64,000 bases of DNA from Beijerinckia sp. 28-YEA-48 (GTDB lineage: Bacteria > Pseudomonadota > Alphaproteobacteria > Rhizobiales > Beijerinckiaceae), in the NCBI RefSeq assembly GCF_900104955.1, contig NZ_FNSI01000001.1:4312001-4376000 (forward strand). Reading direction: 5' to 3'. The position numbers and the translations under genes are program-made. Positions 34,143-42,747 of the stretch are shown one piece after another (positions within the stretch are counted from its first letter, which is position 1; every line of letters starts with the position of its first letter). The notes below the pieces were generated by a model that saw nothing but the letters and a program-made list of their open reading frames with translations, ran no database searches and was not told the origin of the DNA.

Positions 34143-35096
34143 ATGAACGACGCCGCCTCGCAAAACCCGTCCCTGCCACGCCTCGCCGAACCGGCGGCCG
34201 CCGCTGCGCGGCCACCGGCGCAGGCCGAGGGCAATATCCCGCTCGGGATCATGTGCATGATCGCCGCGACGGTCGCCTTCGCCGCCACCCATGCGGTCAG
34301 CAAATGGCTGATCGCCAACTACCCGATCGGCCAGGTCATGTTCTCGCGCTCGCTCGTCGGGCTGGTGATCGCCTCGGCCATTCTGCTGCCGATCCATGGT
34401 TTCAGTGTCTATGGCACCAAGCAGCCACAAAACCATCTGATGCGCGGGCTGTCGCAATCGTTGTCGCAAACCTTTTCCGTTTTGGCGTTTGGCCTGATGC
34501 CGCTGGCCGGCGCCGTCGCCATCAATTTCTCGGCGCCGCTGTGGTCGGCGCTCGTTGCGATTGTCTTTCTCAAGGAGAAGGCCGGGCCGGTGCGATGGCT
34601 CGTCCTGCTCATCGGCTTCACCGGTGTGCTGATCGTGACCAATCCTGGCGCGGACACGTTGACGCTCGGCGCCATCTTCGCTCTGCTCAACGCCATCATG
34701 CTGGGCACGGTGACGGTGGCCGTACGCGGCATGGCTTCGACGGAATCGCCACAGACTCTGCTGATCTGGCAATTAAGCACAGTGACGTTTTTCCACGCCT
34801 TTCTCTTGTTCTTCGGCGTGAAATGGGCGCCGCCCGCTGACCTGGCGCTGTTCGCACTGGGCGGCATCACCAATCTGATCGGGCAATATTTCTGGACCAA
34901 GGCGCTGGTCCTGGCGCCGGCCACCGCCGTCTCGCCGTTCTTCTACTTCATGCTCGTGTGGGTGATGGTGATCGGATTTCTGGTCTGGGGCGATGTGCCG
35001 ACCACGGCGCTGCTGACCGGCTCGGCCATCGTCATTGCCTCCGGCCTGTTTCTTTTGTGGCATGAAGCGCGCCGCCGGCGCGCGAAAGCGGCTTAA
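34143..35096 (+). CDS. DMT-family (EamA) transporter
   Basis: A 317-aa membrane protein with a Pro/Ala-rich N-terminus of about 35 residues and ten predicted helices arranged as two EamA repeats (MIAATVAFAATHAVSKWL..., LGAIFALLNAIMLGTVTVAVRG...). FSAPLWSALVAIVFLKEKAG is typical of the first repeat. Family members export amino acids and other metabolites. It starts 13 bp after pxpC, so it probably belongs to the same operon and may move a related metabolite. The ATG at 34143 is preferred over an in-frame start 39 bp upstream inside pxpC. Confidence 0.9.
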   Translation: MNDAASQNPSLPRLAEPAAAAARPPAQAEGNIPLGIMCMIAATVAFAATHAVSKWLIANYPIGQVMFSRSLVGLVIASAILLPIHGFSVYGTKQPQNHLMRGLSQSLSQTFSVLAFGLMPLAGAVAINFSAPLWSALVAIVFLKEKAGPVRWLVLLIGFTGVLIVTNPGADTLTLGAIFALLNAIMLGTVTVAVRGMASTESPQTLLIWQLSTVTFFHAFLLFFGVKWAPPADLALFALGGITNLIGQYFWTKALVLAPATAVSPFFYFMLVWVMVIGFLVWGDVPTTALLTGSAIVIASGLFLLWHEARRRRAKAA

Positions 35097-35133
35097 AGCA
35101 AATTCCAAAACAGTTTCAGCGCGGCCCGGCGCG

Positions 35134-37779
35134 TTACGCGGGAATATACTTCTTGTCTTCCCATTCCTCGATCACTGCAGGGACCTCCGTGATCGGCACC
35201 GGCCTGCCGGGGAGATAGCCCTGCACGGCGCCGCAACCGAGCCCCTGCAGCAATTGCAGCTGCGCCGACGTCTCAATCCCTTCGGCAACGGTTTTGATGC
35301 CCAGCCCATCGGCCAAGAGCACAATTGCCTGAACAATGACATTGCTCGAGCTGTCACGGCCGAGATCGGCGACGAAACTGCGATCGATCTTGACGATGTC
35401 GAAGGGGAAGTTGCGCAGATAGGACAACGACGAATAGCCCGTGCCGAAATCGTCGAGCGCCAGTTTTACGCCAATGTCCTTCAGCCTGCGCAGGGTGGAG
35501 ATGGTTTTATCCGTCTCATCGAGCAGCACCCGCTCGGTGATCTCAAGAGTGAGGCGGCTCGGCTCCAGGTTGGTTTCGAGCAGCACGCGGCTAATGGTCT
35601 GCGATAGGTGCGGACTGACGATCTGGACCGGAGACAGGTTGACCGAAACACTCAGCTCCCCTGGCCAGGATTTAGCGGCGCGACACGCCTCGCCAAGTGC
35701 CCATTCGCCCAGGGGAAGAATCAAGCCGCAATCTTCCGCCACGGAAATGAACGTCGCCGGCGAGATCATACCCTTTGTCGGATGGTGCCAGCGCGCCAGA
35801 GCTTCGAACGCCACGATCGCATTGCGTTTGACATCGATGATCGGCTGGTAATGCAGTTGCAACTCGTTGTTCTCGAGCGCATGGCGCAGATCCGATTCGA
35901 CCTGATGACGATCATTGACGTCGTCATGCATGCGCTGCTCGTAGAACCGATAGGAACCGCGCCCCGACACTTTGACCGCATAGAGCGCCAGATCGGCCGC
36001 CACCAGAAGATCGTCGTCGGTCTTGCCATCGCGCGGGCCTACGGCGATGCCGACGCTGACGCTGGTGGTGATCAGATGACGGTCAACCTGGAACGGCTGC
36101 GTCACCACGTCGATGAGCCGCGCCGCCAATTTCTGGATTTCTTCATAGCTGTCGAAAGAGCTGATCAGAATCGCGAATTCATCGCCGCCCAAGCGGGCAA
36201 GCAGGTCGTTCCGGCGCAGAGTCGCCCGCAGCCGTTGCGCCACCTCGACCAATAGTCGGTCACCAATCCGATGGCCAAGAGTGTCGTTGACGACTTTAAA
36301 GCGATCCATGTCGAGAAACAGAACCGCGAATTCCGCCTGTCGTTCTTCAGGCACGCCTGACATGCGGCGCTGCCGGGTGAGTTCATCGATCTTGGAGCGG
36401 AACACCCGTCGGTTCGCCAGTTTCGTCAGCGGATCTTCCGAGGCGAGCCGGGCAATATGGGCCTCGGCTTCGCGGCGCACGGTGATGTCGGTGAACGTCT
36501 GAACGACGCCGCCATCGGGAAGCCTGGTTTTACGCACTTCGATATAGGCGCCATCGGGGCGCTTGTAGTCTTCGATCTTCGGGTCGGTTGTCGGCTCCCC
36601 GGCCTTGCGGTCGACAGGATCGATGGCGAGGGTGAAATTGCCGTTCCGAGCGCCAAATTGCGCCAGCTCGAAAAAGGAGGGCGGCTTTTCGACCATGTCC
36701 TTCGGCAATTGCAGCAGCTCACCGCAACGCCGGTTGAGGATCGGCACCTGGTGATCCTTGGTGACCAGCATGATGCCCTGGCTGATATGCTCCAGGGTCA
36801 GCTGCAATTGTTCCGCTTTCTGCTGCGCCCGCTCCTCGGCCCGGAGGATCTGCTCCAGCGCGATCAAAGTCAGAAGCGTGAGGCAGCCGACAATCCAGAC
36901 GTTCTGTTTAAGATTGGCCCAGGACGCCTCGTAGATGGCATTGGTTTTCGTGCTGACCGAGACCCAGAGCGGATAGCCGCGCACCGGATGGACGGTGATG
37001 AACTGCGCCTCATCGTCAGGGGATACACCTGTATCCTCGAAGGTCGTGTCCTTCCCGGCTTCCATGGCGCTGAACAGTTTGGTGCCCTTCAGGCTCTGCC
37101 CAAGCGGCAAACGTTCGGCAGCCCCGCCGCTCGAACGCACAACGCCATCGCTGCCGATCAAAGCGACCGCTGTCGCCGATCCCAGATCGATCTTGTCGTA
37201 AAAACTGGCAAAATGCTCAGGCGACATCGAGGCCACGACGACGCCGGCGAACGAGCCATCCTTATTGGAGAAGCGACGGGTGAATTGAACCGACCACTTG
37301 CCGCTGGCCCGGCCAATCACCGGCTTGCTGATGAACAGCTTGTCTTCATTGCTATCGAGATGCGCCCGGAAATGTTCGCGATCCTTGACGCTGATCACGC
37401 CTGTTGGCTGGGCCGTCGCGTTGGAACCGCGGCTGATGCCGTCGGCATCGATGACCGCCATCTGAACGATGATCTCGCTCAGGACGTCGGTGGTCATGAC
37501 GATGGTCTGGTAGTCTTTATAGTCCTTCGCCGCCTCGACGCTGCGCCGCAGATAGAGCAGGGACTTATCGATCTCACCAATAGACCGCAGAACGTTCTCT
37601 TCGAACAGCATGGCATAGTTCTGATTACGCCGTTCGTAGTCGAGCTGGTCCTGGTTGATGTCCTCGCGGTAGATCGCCGCGACGGCGACCCACAACAGGG
37701 CAATGATGATCATCCCCAGAATCGCGGATGTCCGGCGCTGAAAGATCAATTTTGGCAGATGAGCGATGTGCAGCTGCAT
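35134..37779 (-). CDS. Membrane GGDEF-EAL protein (cyclic di-GMP synthesis/hydrolysis)
   Basis: 881 aa. Transmembrane helix 1 is at about 18-37, a periplasmic dCache-type sensor at about 40-285, and helix 2 at about 290-310. A PAS-like domain (LEHISQGIMLVTKDHQVPILNRRCGELLQLP) is at about 330-440, GGDEF at about 445-610 and EAL at about 620-875. The cyclase loop is RLGGDEFAIL with an upstream RRND inhibitory site. The phosphodiesterase keeps AFEALARW, DDFGTGYSSLSYL, VKIDRSFV and AEGIETSAQL. Both halves therefore look catalytically competent, and which dominates cannot be read. It converges with the DMT gene and is monocistronic. Confidence 0.93.
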   Translation of the reverse strand: MQLHIAHLPKLIFQRRTSAILGMIIIALLWVAVAAIYREDINQDQLDYERRNQNYAMLFEENVLRSIGEIDKSLLYLRRSVEAAKDYKDYQTIVMTTDVLSEIIVQMAVIDADGISRGSNATAQPTGVISVKDREHFRAHLDSNEDKLFISKPVIGRASGKWSVQFTRRFSNKDGSFAGVVVASMSPEHFASFYDKIDLGSATAVALIGSDGVVRSSGGAAERLPLGQSLKGTKLFSAMEAGKDTTFEDTGVSPDDEAQFITVHPVRGYPLWVSVSTKTNAIYEASWANLKQNVWIVGCLTLLTLIALEQILRAEERAQQKAEQLQLTLEHISQGIMLVTKDHQVPILNRRCGELLQLPKDMVEKPPSFFELAQFGARNGNFTLAIDPVDRKAGEPTTDPKIEDYKRPDGAYIEVRKTRLPDGGVVQTFTDITVRREAEAHIARLASEDPLTKLANRRVFRSKIDELTRQRRMSGVPEERQAEFAVLFLDMDRFKVVNDTLGHRIGDRLLVEVAQRLRATLRRNDLLARLGGDEFAILISSFDSYEEIQKLAARLIDVVTQPFQVDRHLITTSVSVGIAVGPRDGKTDDDLLVAADLALYAVKVSGRGSYRFYEQRMHDDVNDRHQVESDLRHALENNELQLHYQPIIDVKRNAIVAFEALARWHHPTKGMISPATFISVAEDCGLILPLGEWALGEACRAAKSWPGELSVSVNLSPVQIVSPHLSQTISRVLLETNLEPSRLTLEITERVLLDETDKTISTLRRLKDIGVKLALDDFGTGYSSLSYLRNFPFDIVKIDRSFVADLGRDSSSNVIVQAIVLLADGLGIKTVAEGIETSAQLQLLQGLGCGAVQGYLPGRPVPITEVPAVIEEWEDKKYIPA

Positions 37780-38097
37780 TTCGATATGCGCCTTGATTTC
37801 CTTAGGCTAATTTGGCGTATCGTTGTTTCAATAACTTTAATCCCCCGACTTTTAGGATCGCTGGTTAAGCCAACGTTAAGACGCGACCTCTTCCACGGCG
37901 GTACTGTGCGACTTCGGACACGCGGATCATAATAAATGACATTTAGCTGACGCGGAATTTTTCGCGGCGGAACCTGTCGACTTCATTAATAATATCAATA
38001 TGCGCCGTCGGCCGATTCGTCATCAAGGCGGCCTGACGGGAAAACCGCCGCCGAAATGATCGGCAGCGGTTCAAAAAAGCGAGCTTAGATCAAAAGA
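37780..38097. other. Intergenic region with a hairpin but no gene
   Basis: 318 bp between two minus-strand genes. AACCGCCGCCGA (38043-38054) and TCGGCAGCGGTT (38060-38071) form a 12-bp stem with one G-T pair, followed on the minus strand by a short TTTT. This is a likely terminator for the Bug gene at 38098. The rest, AT-richer near 37800-37990, probably holds the GGDEF-EAL promoter. Confidence 0.45.
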
Positions 38098-39108
38098 TTA
38101 CTGCGCCGAGATATGAGCCTCGGCGACGATCTTGGCATTGATGGCGGCGTCGTCGCGCATCAATTTGCCCAGGTCTTCCGGGGTGCCAGCCTTAATTTCG
38201 AAGGTTTGCGACGTGAGGCTTGCCTCCACCTTCGGATCACGGAGGATTTTAGCAATCTCCGTATTGAGCCGCTGAATCCGCTCCGGCGGTGTCCCACCCG
38301 TGGTCAGAACCGCGAACCATGACGTGACCGGCGGCATGTTCTTGACCCCGATTTCGGTCAGCGTCGGTGTATCCGGCAGATATTTGGTGCGCGTCGCATC
38401 GGTCAACGCGATGGGAATGAGCTGTTTCGTCTCAAAAAAAGGCAGAACCGCATTCAACGGCGCCATCATCACCAAAATCTGCCCGGAGACGAGATCGCTG
38501 ACCGCAGGCTGCGTTCCCCGATAAGGAACATGCACCAAGGTGAGCCCCGTCGCCCGCGACAGCAGTTCACCGGCGAGATGCGGCGGAGAGGCGATACCCG
38601 GGGAATTGTAGCTCGCGCCCTCCTTCAGAGTTTTGACCTTATCGACGAACGACTTGTAGTCCGTTGCCGCGAAGGACGGATGGACCGTCAGGACGGTCGG
38701 CGTTTCACCCAGCTTAATGACCGGCGCCAGGTCGTTGAACACGTCGAAGGGCATATCCTTGCGCATGGCCGGCAAGGTGACCAGCGTGTTGGAGGCGATC
38801 AGCAGGGTGCGGCCATCCTTTGGCGCGCGGGCGACGAAATCGGCGCCAATCGCGCCGGACGCGCCCGCCCGGTTCTCAACAATCATCCCTTCGCCCAACA
38901 CCGGGCCGAGCTCGTTGGCGACGGTGCGGGCCAAAATGTCGAGGGTGCCACCAGCGGGAAAGGGCACGATGAAACGCATCTGCGCGCTTTCCTTGGGCAC
39001 GCCCCCCTGGCTCTGGGCGAAAACAGCAAGGCCTGACAGCGACACGGTCGCAGCTACCAGAAATCCTCGCAACAGCGCCTGACGCCCAATGGCCCCGCGA
39101 TTTCTCAT
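38098..39108 (-). CDS. Tripartite tricarboxylate transporter (Bug/TctC) substrate-binding protein
   Basis: A 336-aa exported binding protein with a signal peptide through about residue 32 (SLSGLAVFAQS). Bug motifs: MRFIVPFPAGGTLDILARTVANELGPVLGEGMIVENRAGASGAIGADFVARAPKDGRTLLIAS, YNSPGIASPPHLAGELL and VPYRGTQPAVSDLVSGQILVM, which are the canonical ligand-pocket blocks. No tctAB genes are near. It is divergent from a tandem-MarR regulator across a 268-bp region carrying three related operator-like sites, so the regulator probably controls it. The ligand is probably a carboxylate or aromatic acid. Confidence 0.93.
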   Translation of the reverse strand: MRNRGAIGRQALLRGFLVAATVSLSGLAVFAQSQGGVPKESAQMRFIVPFPAGGTLDILARTVANELGPVLGEGMIVENRAGASGAIGADFVARAPKDGRTLLIASNTLVTLPAMRKDMPFDVFNDLAPVIKLGETPTVLTVHPSFAATDYKSFVDKVKTLKEGASYNSPGIASPPHLAGELLSRATGLTLVHVPYRGTQPAVSDLVSGQILVMMAPLNAVLPFFETKQLIPIALTDATRTKYLPDTPTLTEIGVKNMPPVTSWFAVLTTGGTPPERIQRLNTEIAKILRDPKVEASLTSQTFEIKAGTPEDLGKLMRDDAAINAKIVAEAHISAQ

Positions 39109-39175
39109 CTCTCTATCCCCTCGCTTTTAAGGCCTGACTTGGCCCCACCGGACCATCCGCGCCGGCTCTTTAGAT

Positions 39176-39320
39176 GTTGTAAAACTAACATATGCCGGAA
39201 GCGATAAAGTTGGAAAGCTAATTGTTTTTGCAAATGATGCCTGTCTTGACGGCACCTACAGCAAAGTATGAGCTTGCGCAGGCTCGCGAATCCGTTATAG
39301 ATTTAGATTAGCTATCCAAC
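39176..39320. promoter_or_regulatory. Three related operator-like sites between Bug and MarR genes
   Basis: GTTGTAAAACTAAC at 39176-39189, GTTGGAAAGCTAAT at 39209-39222, and on the opposite strand GTTGGATAGCTAAT (39320-39307) share the core GTTGKAWARCTAAY. All lie in the 268-bp divergent gap. The half-palindromic TTGG/CTAA layout fits MarR-type binding, so autoregulation and control of the Bug gene are inferred. Confidence 0.5.
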
Positions 39321-39376
39321 ATATCAGCGTAGACGCTGATCGTGATCGCCACGTTGAAGGAGAGGAGGCCGTTATC

Positions 39377-40423
39377 ATGACCGGCACTGTTCGGCGCCCT
39401 CGTCGCGTTGCCGCTTCGCGTCCGCGCCTACCGGCGCCTGGCACCTCGCCGCTCGATACGGGCACGAAAGCCAGCCGCATCCGTCAGAAAAATGCTGCGC
39501 TAGAAGCGGATTCGATCCTGCCCGCCACGCTGGCCACACCGCCCTTCCTGAGCGAGCCTTCCGTTTCAAGCCAGGGGCCGCTGCTGCGCCATCTCCGGCG
39601 GATCGCTTTCGACACCTATGAAGCCCTGGCCGGCAATCTCGGCATCAGCCCGGTCGGCAGCCTGTTGCTGCGCATCCTCGCCACCGGGCCCTGCGACAGC
39701 GACAAGCTGCGCGAGCTGGCCGCGCTCGACACAGTCAGTTTCGCCAAGGAAATCGGTTTTCTGCAGCAGGCCAACCTCACCGCGATCACCGCGCCTTCGG
39801 CCGACCGGCGGCGGCGCATCTATGCGCTGACCAAGGAGGGGCGCGCCACGCTCATCCGCGTTCGCCGCGTCATCGCCTCGGTCGAACGCTCGTTCCTGGC
39901 CGGCCTCAACGAACGCGAGGCATCGCTCTTCACACGCATCTTCACCAAACTGGTTCTGGCGCACTCCGCCAACGGCACCATCCGCCAGAACCCGGCGGTG
40001 ATGGATCTCCTGGACGGTAAGCTTGATCCAGTGGCGCTGCTGCGCCGTGGCCGACAGATTTCCGTGGACCTGTTCACGCTTGAATGCGGCACACTGAACA
40101 TCACGCCCATCGAATCCGGCGCCCTCAATCTGATCGGCGCGTTTGAGACGATCGCGACCAAGGATCTGCCGAAACTTATCGACGTCAATCGCGGCTCGGC
40201 TTTCGCCGTCGTCGCCAAGCTGCTGGCGATGGGCTTCCTGTCCCCGGAAGAACATGCGCAGCGCCGCCTCACCCTGACGCCAATCGGCAAGATCTTCCAA
40301 AAAGATCTGGCTCTGCGTGTGAAGCGCGTCAACGCGCGCATGTTGAGCGTTCTCAATCGCAGCGAACAGACCCATCTGATCCGCCTGATGCAGAGCATCT
40401 ATCAACACAGCAAAACCGCATGA
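39377..40423 (+). CDS. Tandem MarR-type winged-helix regulator
   Basis: A 348-aa protein that appears to hold two MarR-like modules. The first, residues about 65-190, has LLLRILATGPCDSDKLRELAALDTVSFAKEIGFLQQANLTAI, the wing DRRRRIYALTKEGRATL and a dimerisation helix. The second, about 215-345, has LNLIGAFETIATKDLPKLIDVNRGSAFAVVAKLLAMGFLSPEEHAQRRLTLTPIGK. Normal MarR proteins are about 150 aa and dimerise, so a fused pseudo-dimer is likely. The first 60 residues are Arg/Pro-rich and look disordered. The start is an ATG preceded by AAGGAGAGGAGG-like sequence. A TauD-type gene follows 82 bp downstream. Confidence 0.8.
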   Translation: MTGTVRRPRRVAASRPRLPAPGTSPLDTGTKASRIRQKNAALEADSILPATLATPPFLSEPSVSSQGPLLRHLRRIAFDTYEALAGNLGISPVGSLLLRILATGPCDSDKLRELAALDTVSFAKEIGFLQQANLTAITAPSADRRRRIYALTKEGRATLIRVRRVIASVERSFLAGLNEREASLFTRIFTKLVLAHSANGTIRQNPAVMDLLDGKLDPVALLRRGRQISVDLFTLECGTLNITPIESGALNLIGAFETIATKDLPKLIDVNRGSAFAVVAKLLAMGFLSPEEHAQRRLTLTPIGKIFQKDLALRVKRVNARMLSVLNRSEQTHLIRLMQSIYQHSKTA

Positions 40424-40449
40424 TCAAACCCGCATGACGCGGCGATAAA

Positions 40450-40464
40450 TTACAACGGATGTAA
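40450..40464. promoter_or_regulatory. Short palindrome upstream of TauD-type gene
   Basis: TTACAACGGATGTAA has perfect 5-bp arms around ACGGA, 41 bp before the dioxygenase start. It does not match the MarR-type sites in the previous gap. Operator function is only suggested by position. Confidence 0.3.
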
Positions 40465-40505
40465 CGACAAAATATCCATCTAAAAGACTTGCAAGGAGAC
40501 TATCT

Positions 40506-41375
40506 ATGAGTGGAACATCTCACCTGCCGCAGATTGCCAAGATCGCTTCACATGGCGCCGCCGCAACCTATGAAACGATCACGGCCACGCCGTCGAGCCC
40601 GCATGTCGGCGCCGAGATCAGTGATATCGATCTCACCCAGCCGCTCAGCAACAAGCAGGTCGAGGAATTGCATGATGCCTTCGCCCGCTATCAGGTGATC
40701 TTCTTTCGCGACCAAAAGATCAGCTTTGAGGATCAGATCCGCCTGGCTGGCTATTTCGGCCCGCTCGGCAAGCATGTCGGCGCGTCCACCATCAGCAAGA
40801 AAACCGACAACGATCTGGTGCGGAAATTTCACTACGACGAAACGTCGAAACAGATCTCCGGCGAGAACTTCCATTCCGACCAATCGTGCGCCGCCGTTCC
40901 GCCGCTCGGCAGCATGCTTTATAACCACACCGTGCCGCCGGACGGCGGTGGCGACACCATGTTCGCCAGCATGTATGCCGCCTATGAAGCCCTGTCGCCA
41001 CAGATGAAGGCCTATCTGAAAGGCCTCACCGCCACCCACGATGGCACGCGCGTCTTTGGCCCCGGCACCCCGGTCAACGTGCATCCGGTGATCATCCGCC
41101 ATCCGGTCACAGGACGCGAAGTGATCTACGTCAACACGGATTTCACCTCGCACATCAACGAATTGCCACGGCTCGAAGGCGACCGGATCCTGCAGTTCCT
41201 CGTCGACCACTGCAACAAGCCGGAATGGACCTGCCGCTTCCGCTGGCGGCCGCATTCGATCGCCTTCTGGGACAATCGTTGCACCCACCACAAGGCGATC
41301 TGGGATTATTGGCCGAATGTGCGCTCGGGATTCCGTGTGCAGATCGAGGGCGTCGCGCCGCCGGTGGCGGCCTGA
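40506..41375 (+). CDS. TauD/TfdA-family Fe(II)/2-oxoglutarate dioxygenase
   Basis: A 289-aa non-heme iron dioxygenase. The metal triad is H123 and D125 (ENFHSDQS) with H262 (WDNRCTHHKA), and the 2-oxoglutarate-binding Arg follows in RSGFRVQI. These are the positions found in taurine and 2,4-D dioxygenases. Family members hydroxylate next to a sulfonate, ether or carboxylate to release sulfite or an aldehyde. A strong AAGGAG precedes the ATG. It lies downstream of the tandem-MarR gene and opposite a Bug protein, so the three may form a small substrate-uptake and oxidation cassette. Confidence 0.92.
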   Translation: MSGTSHLPQIAKIASHGAAATYETITATPSSPHVGAEISDIDLTQPLSNKQVEELHDAFARYQVIFFRDQKISFEDQIRLAGYFGPLGKHVGASTISKKTDNDLVRKFHYDETSKQISGENFHSDQSCAAVPPLGSMLYNHTVPPDGGGDTMFASMYAAYEALSPQMKAYLKGLTATHDGTRVFGPGTPVNVHPVIIRHPVTGREVIYVNTDFTSHINELPRLEGDRILQFLVDHCNKPEWTCRFRWRPHSIAFWDNRCTHHKAIWDYWPNVRSGFRVQIEGVAPPVAA

Positions 41376-41510
41376 CCGGCCAGGGCCGCCCGCAAAATAT
41401 TGCAACAAGGGGCGCGCTTAACCATGACCAGATGGCTGTCAAGCCGAAACAATATCGTAAGGCAGGATTTATCCGCAGTATTGCGGCATTTATCCGTCGA
41501 TCACGAACGG

Positions 41511-41534
41511 TCGCCTGTTGCACAAATCAGGCGA
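41511..41534. repeat. Short inverted repeat upstream of lipoprotein gene
   Basis: TCGCCTG (41511-41517) and CAGGCGA (41528-41534) are perfect 7-bp arms around TTGCACAAAT. No T-run follows. It may be a weak dioxygenase-gene terminator or a regulatory site. Confidence 0.3.
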
Positions 41535-41591
41535 TCGACGTAGCTAGTGGCCGTGCCTTAATTCCATTTATTCCCACTATGGAGGGAAACT

Positions 41592-41909
41592 GTGCAAATG
41601 CGTTTTAAAGCTGCGATCGCCGGCATCCTGTTCGCGATCCCCCTCGCTGGTTGCCAGACCACGCAGGAATCCGCCGCCAGCGCGCAAATGACCTGCGATG
41701 CCCAGGGCCTGCGCCCCGGCACCGAGCGTTATCGCCGCTGCGTCGCCGCGACCTACCAGACCAATCGCGCGCAGTCGCAAGACGCCGCGAACGCCACCAC
41801 GGCGGCCGTTGCGGCTGGCGTCATCGGCGGCGCGGTACTTGGCGCGGCTGCGAGCGGTCCGGGCTACGGCTACGGCTACCGTCGCTGCGGCTACTACGGC
41901 TGCTGGTAG
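41592..41909 (+). CDS. Small outer-membrane lipoprotein-like protein
   Basis: A 105-aa protein with a lipoprotein signal: MRFKAAIAGILFAIPLAGCQTT gives an LAGC lipobox with the lipidated Cys near residue 21. The mature part has a Gln/Ala-rich stretch, a glycine-zipper-like segment (AAVAAGVIGGAVLGAAASG) and a Gly/Tyr-rich end with three Cys (GYGYGYRRCGYYGCW). Two starts are possible: GTG at 41592, 5 bp after GGAGGG, or ATG at 41598. Glycine-zipper lipoproteins are common envelope components of unknown function. A strong terminator follows. Confidence 0.75.
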   Translation: MQMRFKAAIAGILFAIPLAGCQTTQESAASAQMTCDAQGLRPGTERYRRCVAATYQTNRAQSQDAANATTAAVAAGVIGGAVLGAAASGPGYGYGYRRCGYYGCW

Positions 41910-41921
41910 TCAGAACTATCC

Positions 41922-41953
41922 GGAGGGCGGGCCTGCCCGCCCTCCATCTTTTT
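41922..41953 (+). terminator. Rho-independent terminator after lipoprotein gene
   Basis: GGAGGGCGGG pairs perfectly with CCCGCCCTCC around a CCTG loop, followed by ATCTTTTTG. It begins 13 bp after the stop codon, a textbook intrinsic terminator. Confidence 0.88.
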
Positions 41954-42217
41954 GATGTTACGGATACCACGGTCGCTTTCGACCGATTTGCCTGAGCCGC
42001 GAGCTTCGCCCGCCATTTCAAGCCTCAGGCCGTTTCAGCCACTTCATGTTGTCGTATCGGTGGCGCTGCAGCAGTGCTGTTGCTTTCACGTGGATTTGCC
42101 TGCGCGTTCGCTTGCGCACGCCTCGGCTCCAAATGCTGGCGTACTGGCTCTTTATCAAGACGACTCATTCGGCACGCCAAGCCGCCCAAGCGCGTGGCTA
42201 GAACGTAGATTGTTCTA
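41954..42217. other. Gene-poor stretch before GFA gene
   Basis: About 260 bp between the lipoprotein terminator and the convergent GFA gene. Short frames here show no recognisable family pattern and I see no RNA gene or repeat. Confidence 0.4.
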
Positions 42218-42565
42218 TCAGAAACTGGCGCCATCGACCTTTCGGATTTCAAGCGCATCTAGATCGATGCCCGGAACACAGCGCAGATTGACGGCGCGCA
42301 TCTTAGCACCGCCCATTTCACCCTTGGCGAAAACCTGCGTGCCACACGTCTGGCAGAACTGATGTTCGATCTTGTGCTTGTTGAACGTGTAAGCGACGAG
42401 GTCCGCCTCGCCGCTTTCGAGAGAGAACTGGGTGACCGGCACGAAAGTCAGCAGAAAGCCCTTCCGTCGGCAGTGCGAGCAATTGCACGACATTGCCTCT
42501 TTGGGCGGTTCGCCATCAACGGAAAAAGCAACCGCGCCGCAGTGGCAGCTTCCACGATAGGCCAT
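42218..42565 (-). CDS. GFA-family (glutathione-dependent formaldehyde-activating-like) protein
   Basis: A 115-aa zinc-binding protein of the CENP-V/GFA family. The cysteines are in family positions: GSCHCGAVAF, SCNCSHCRRKG and FCQTCGTQVF, followed by VNLRCVPGIDLDALEIRKVDG near the end. Most members are not confirmed formaldehyde enzymes, and the role of this one is unknown. The ATG is preceded by GGAAAGAAGAGA. It is monocistronic. Confidence 0.9.
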   Translation of the reverse strand: MAYRGSCHCGAVAFSVDGEPPKEAMSCNCSHCRRKGFLLTFVPVTQFSLESGEADLVAYTFNKHKIEHQFCQTCGTQVFAKGEMGGAKMRAVNLRCVPGIDLDALEIRKVDGASF

Positions 42566-42747
42566 GGCGTCTCTTCTTTCCGAAGTGTGAAGTCGATCGG
42601 TGCTTCGCCGTCACGATATATGAGTTCGATGCCTGATGAAAGCGGGCAAGAGTATCGGGCACGGCTAACCATAAGATCCTGGAGTCGTGATTTGCGAAGC
42701 TGTTAAATATCCGCCAGATTCGAATTCGAAAGGCGGATAATAGCGAC

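Noticed and set aside
36457..37932. 491-aa plus-strand frame opposite the GGDEF-EAL gene
   Set aside because: The opposite strand carries clear sensor, PAS and GGDEF motifs; the plus frame shows none.
42448..42672. 74-aa minus-strand frame overlapping the GFA start
   Set aside because: It runs out of frame through the GFA gene and has no ribosome-binding site or recognisable motif.
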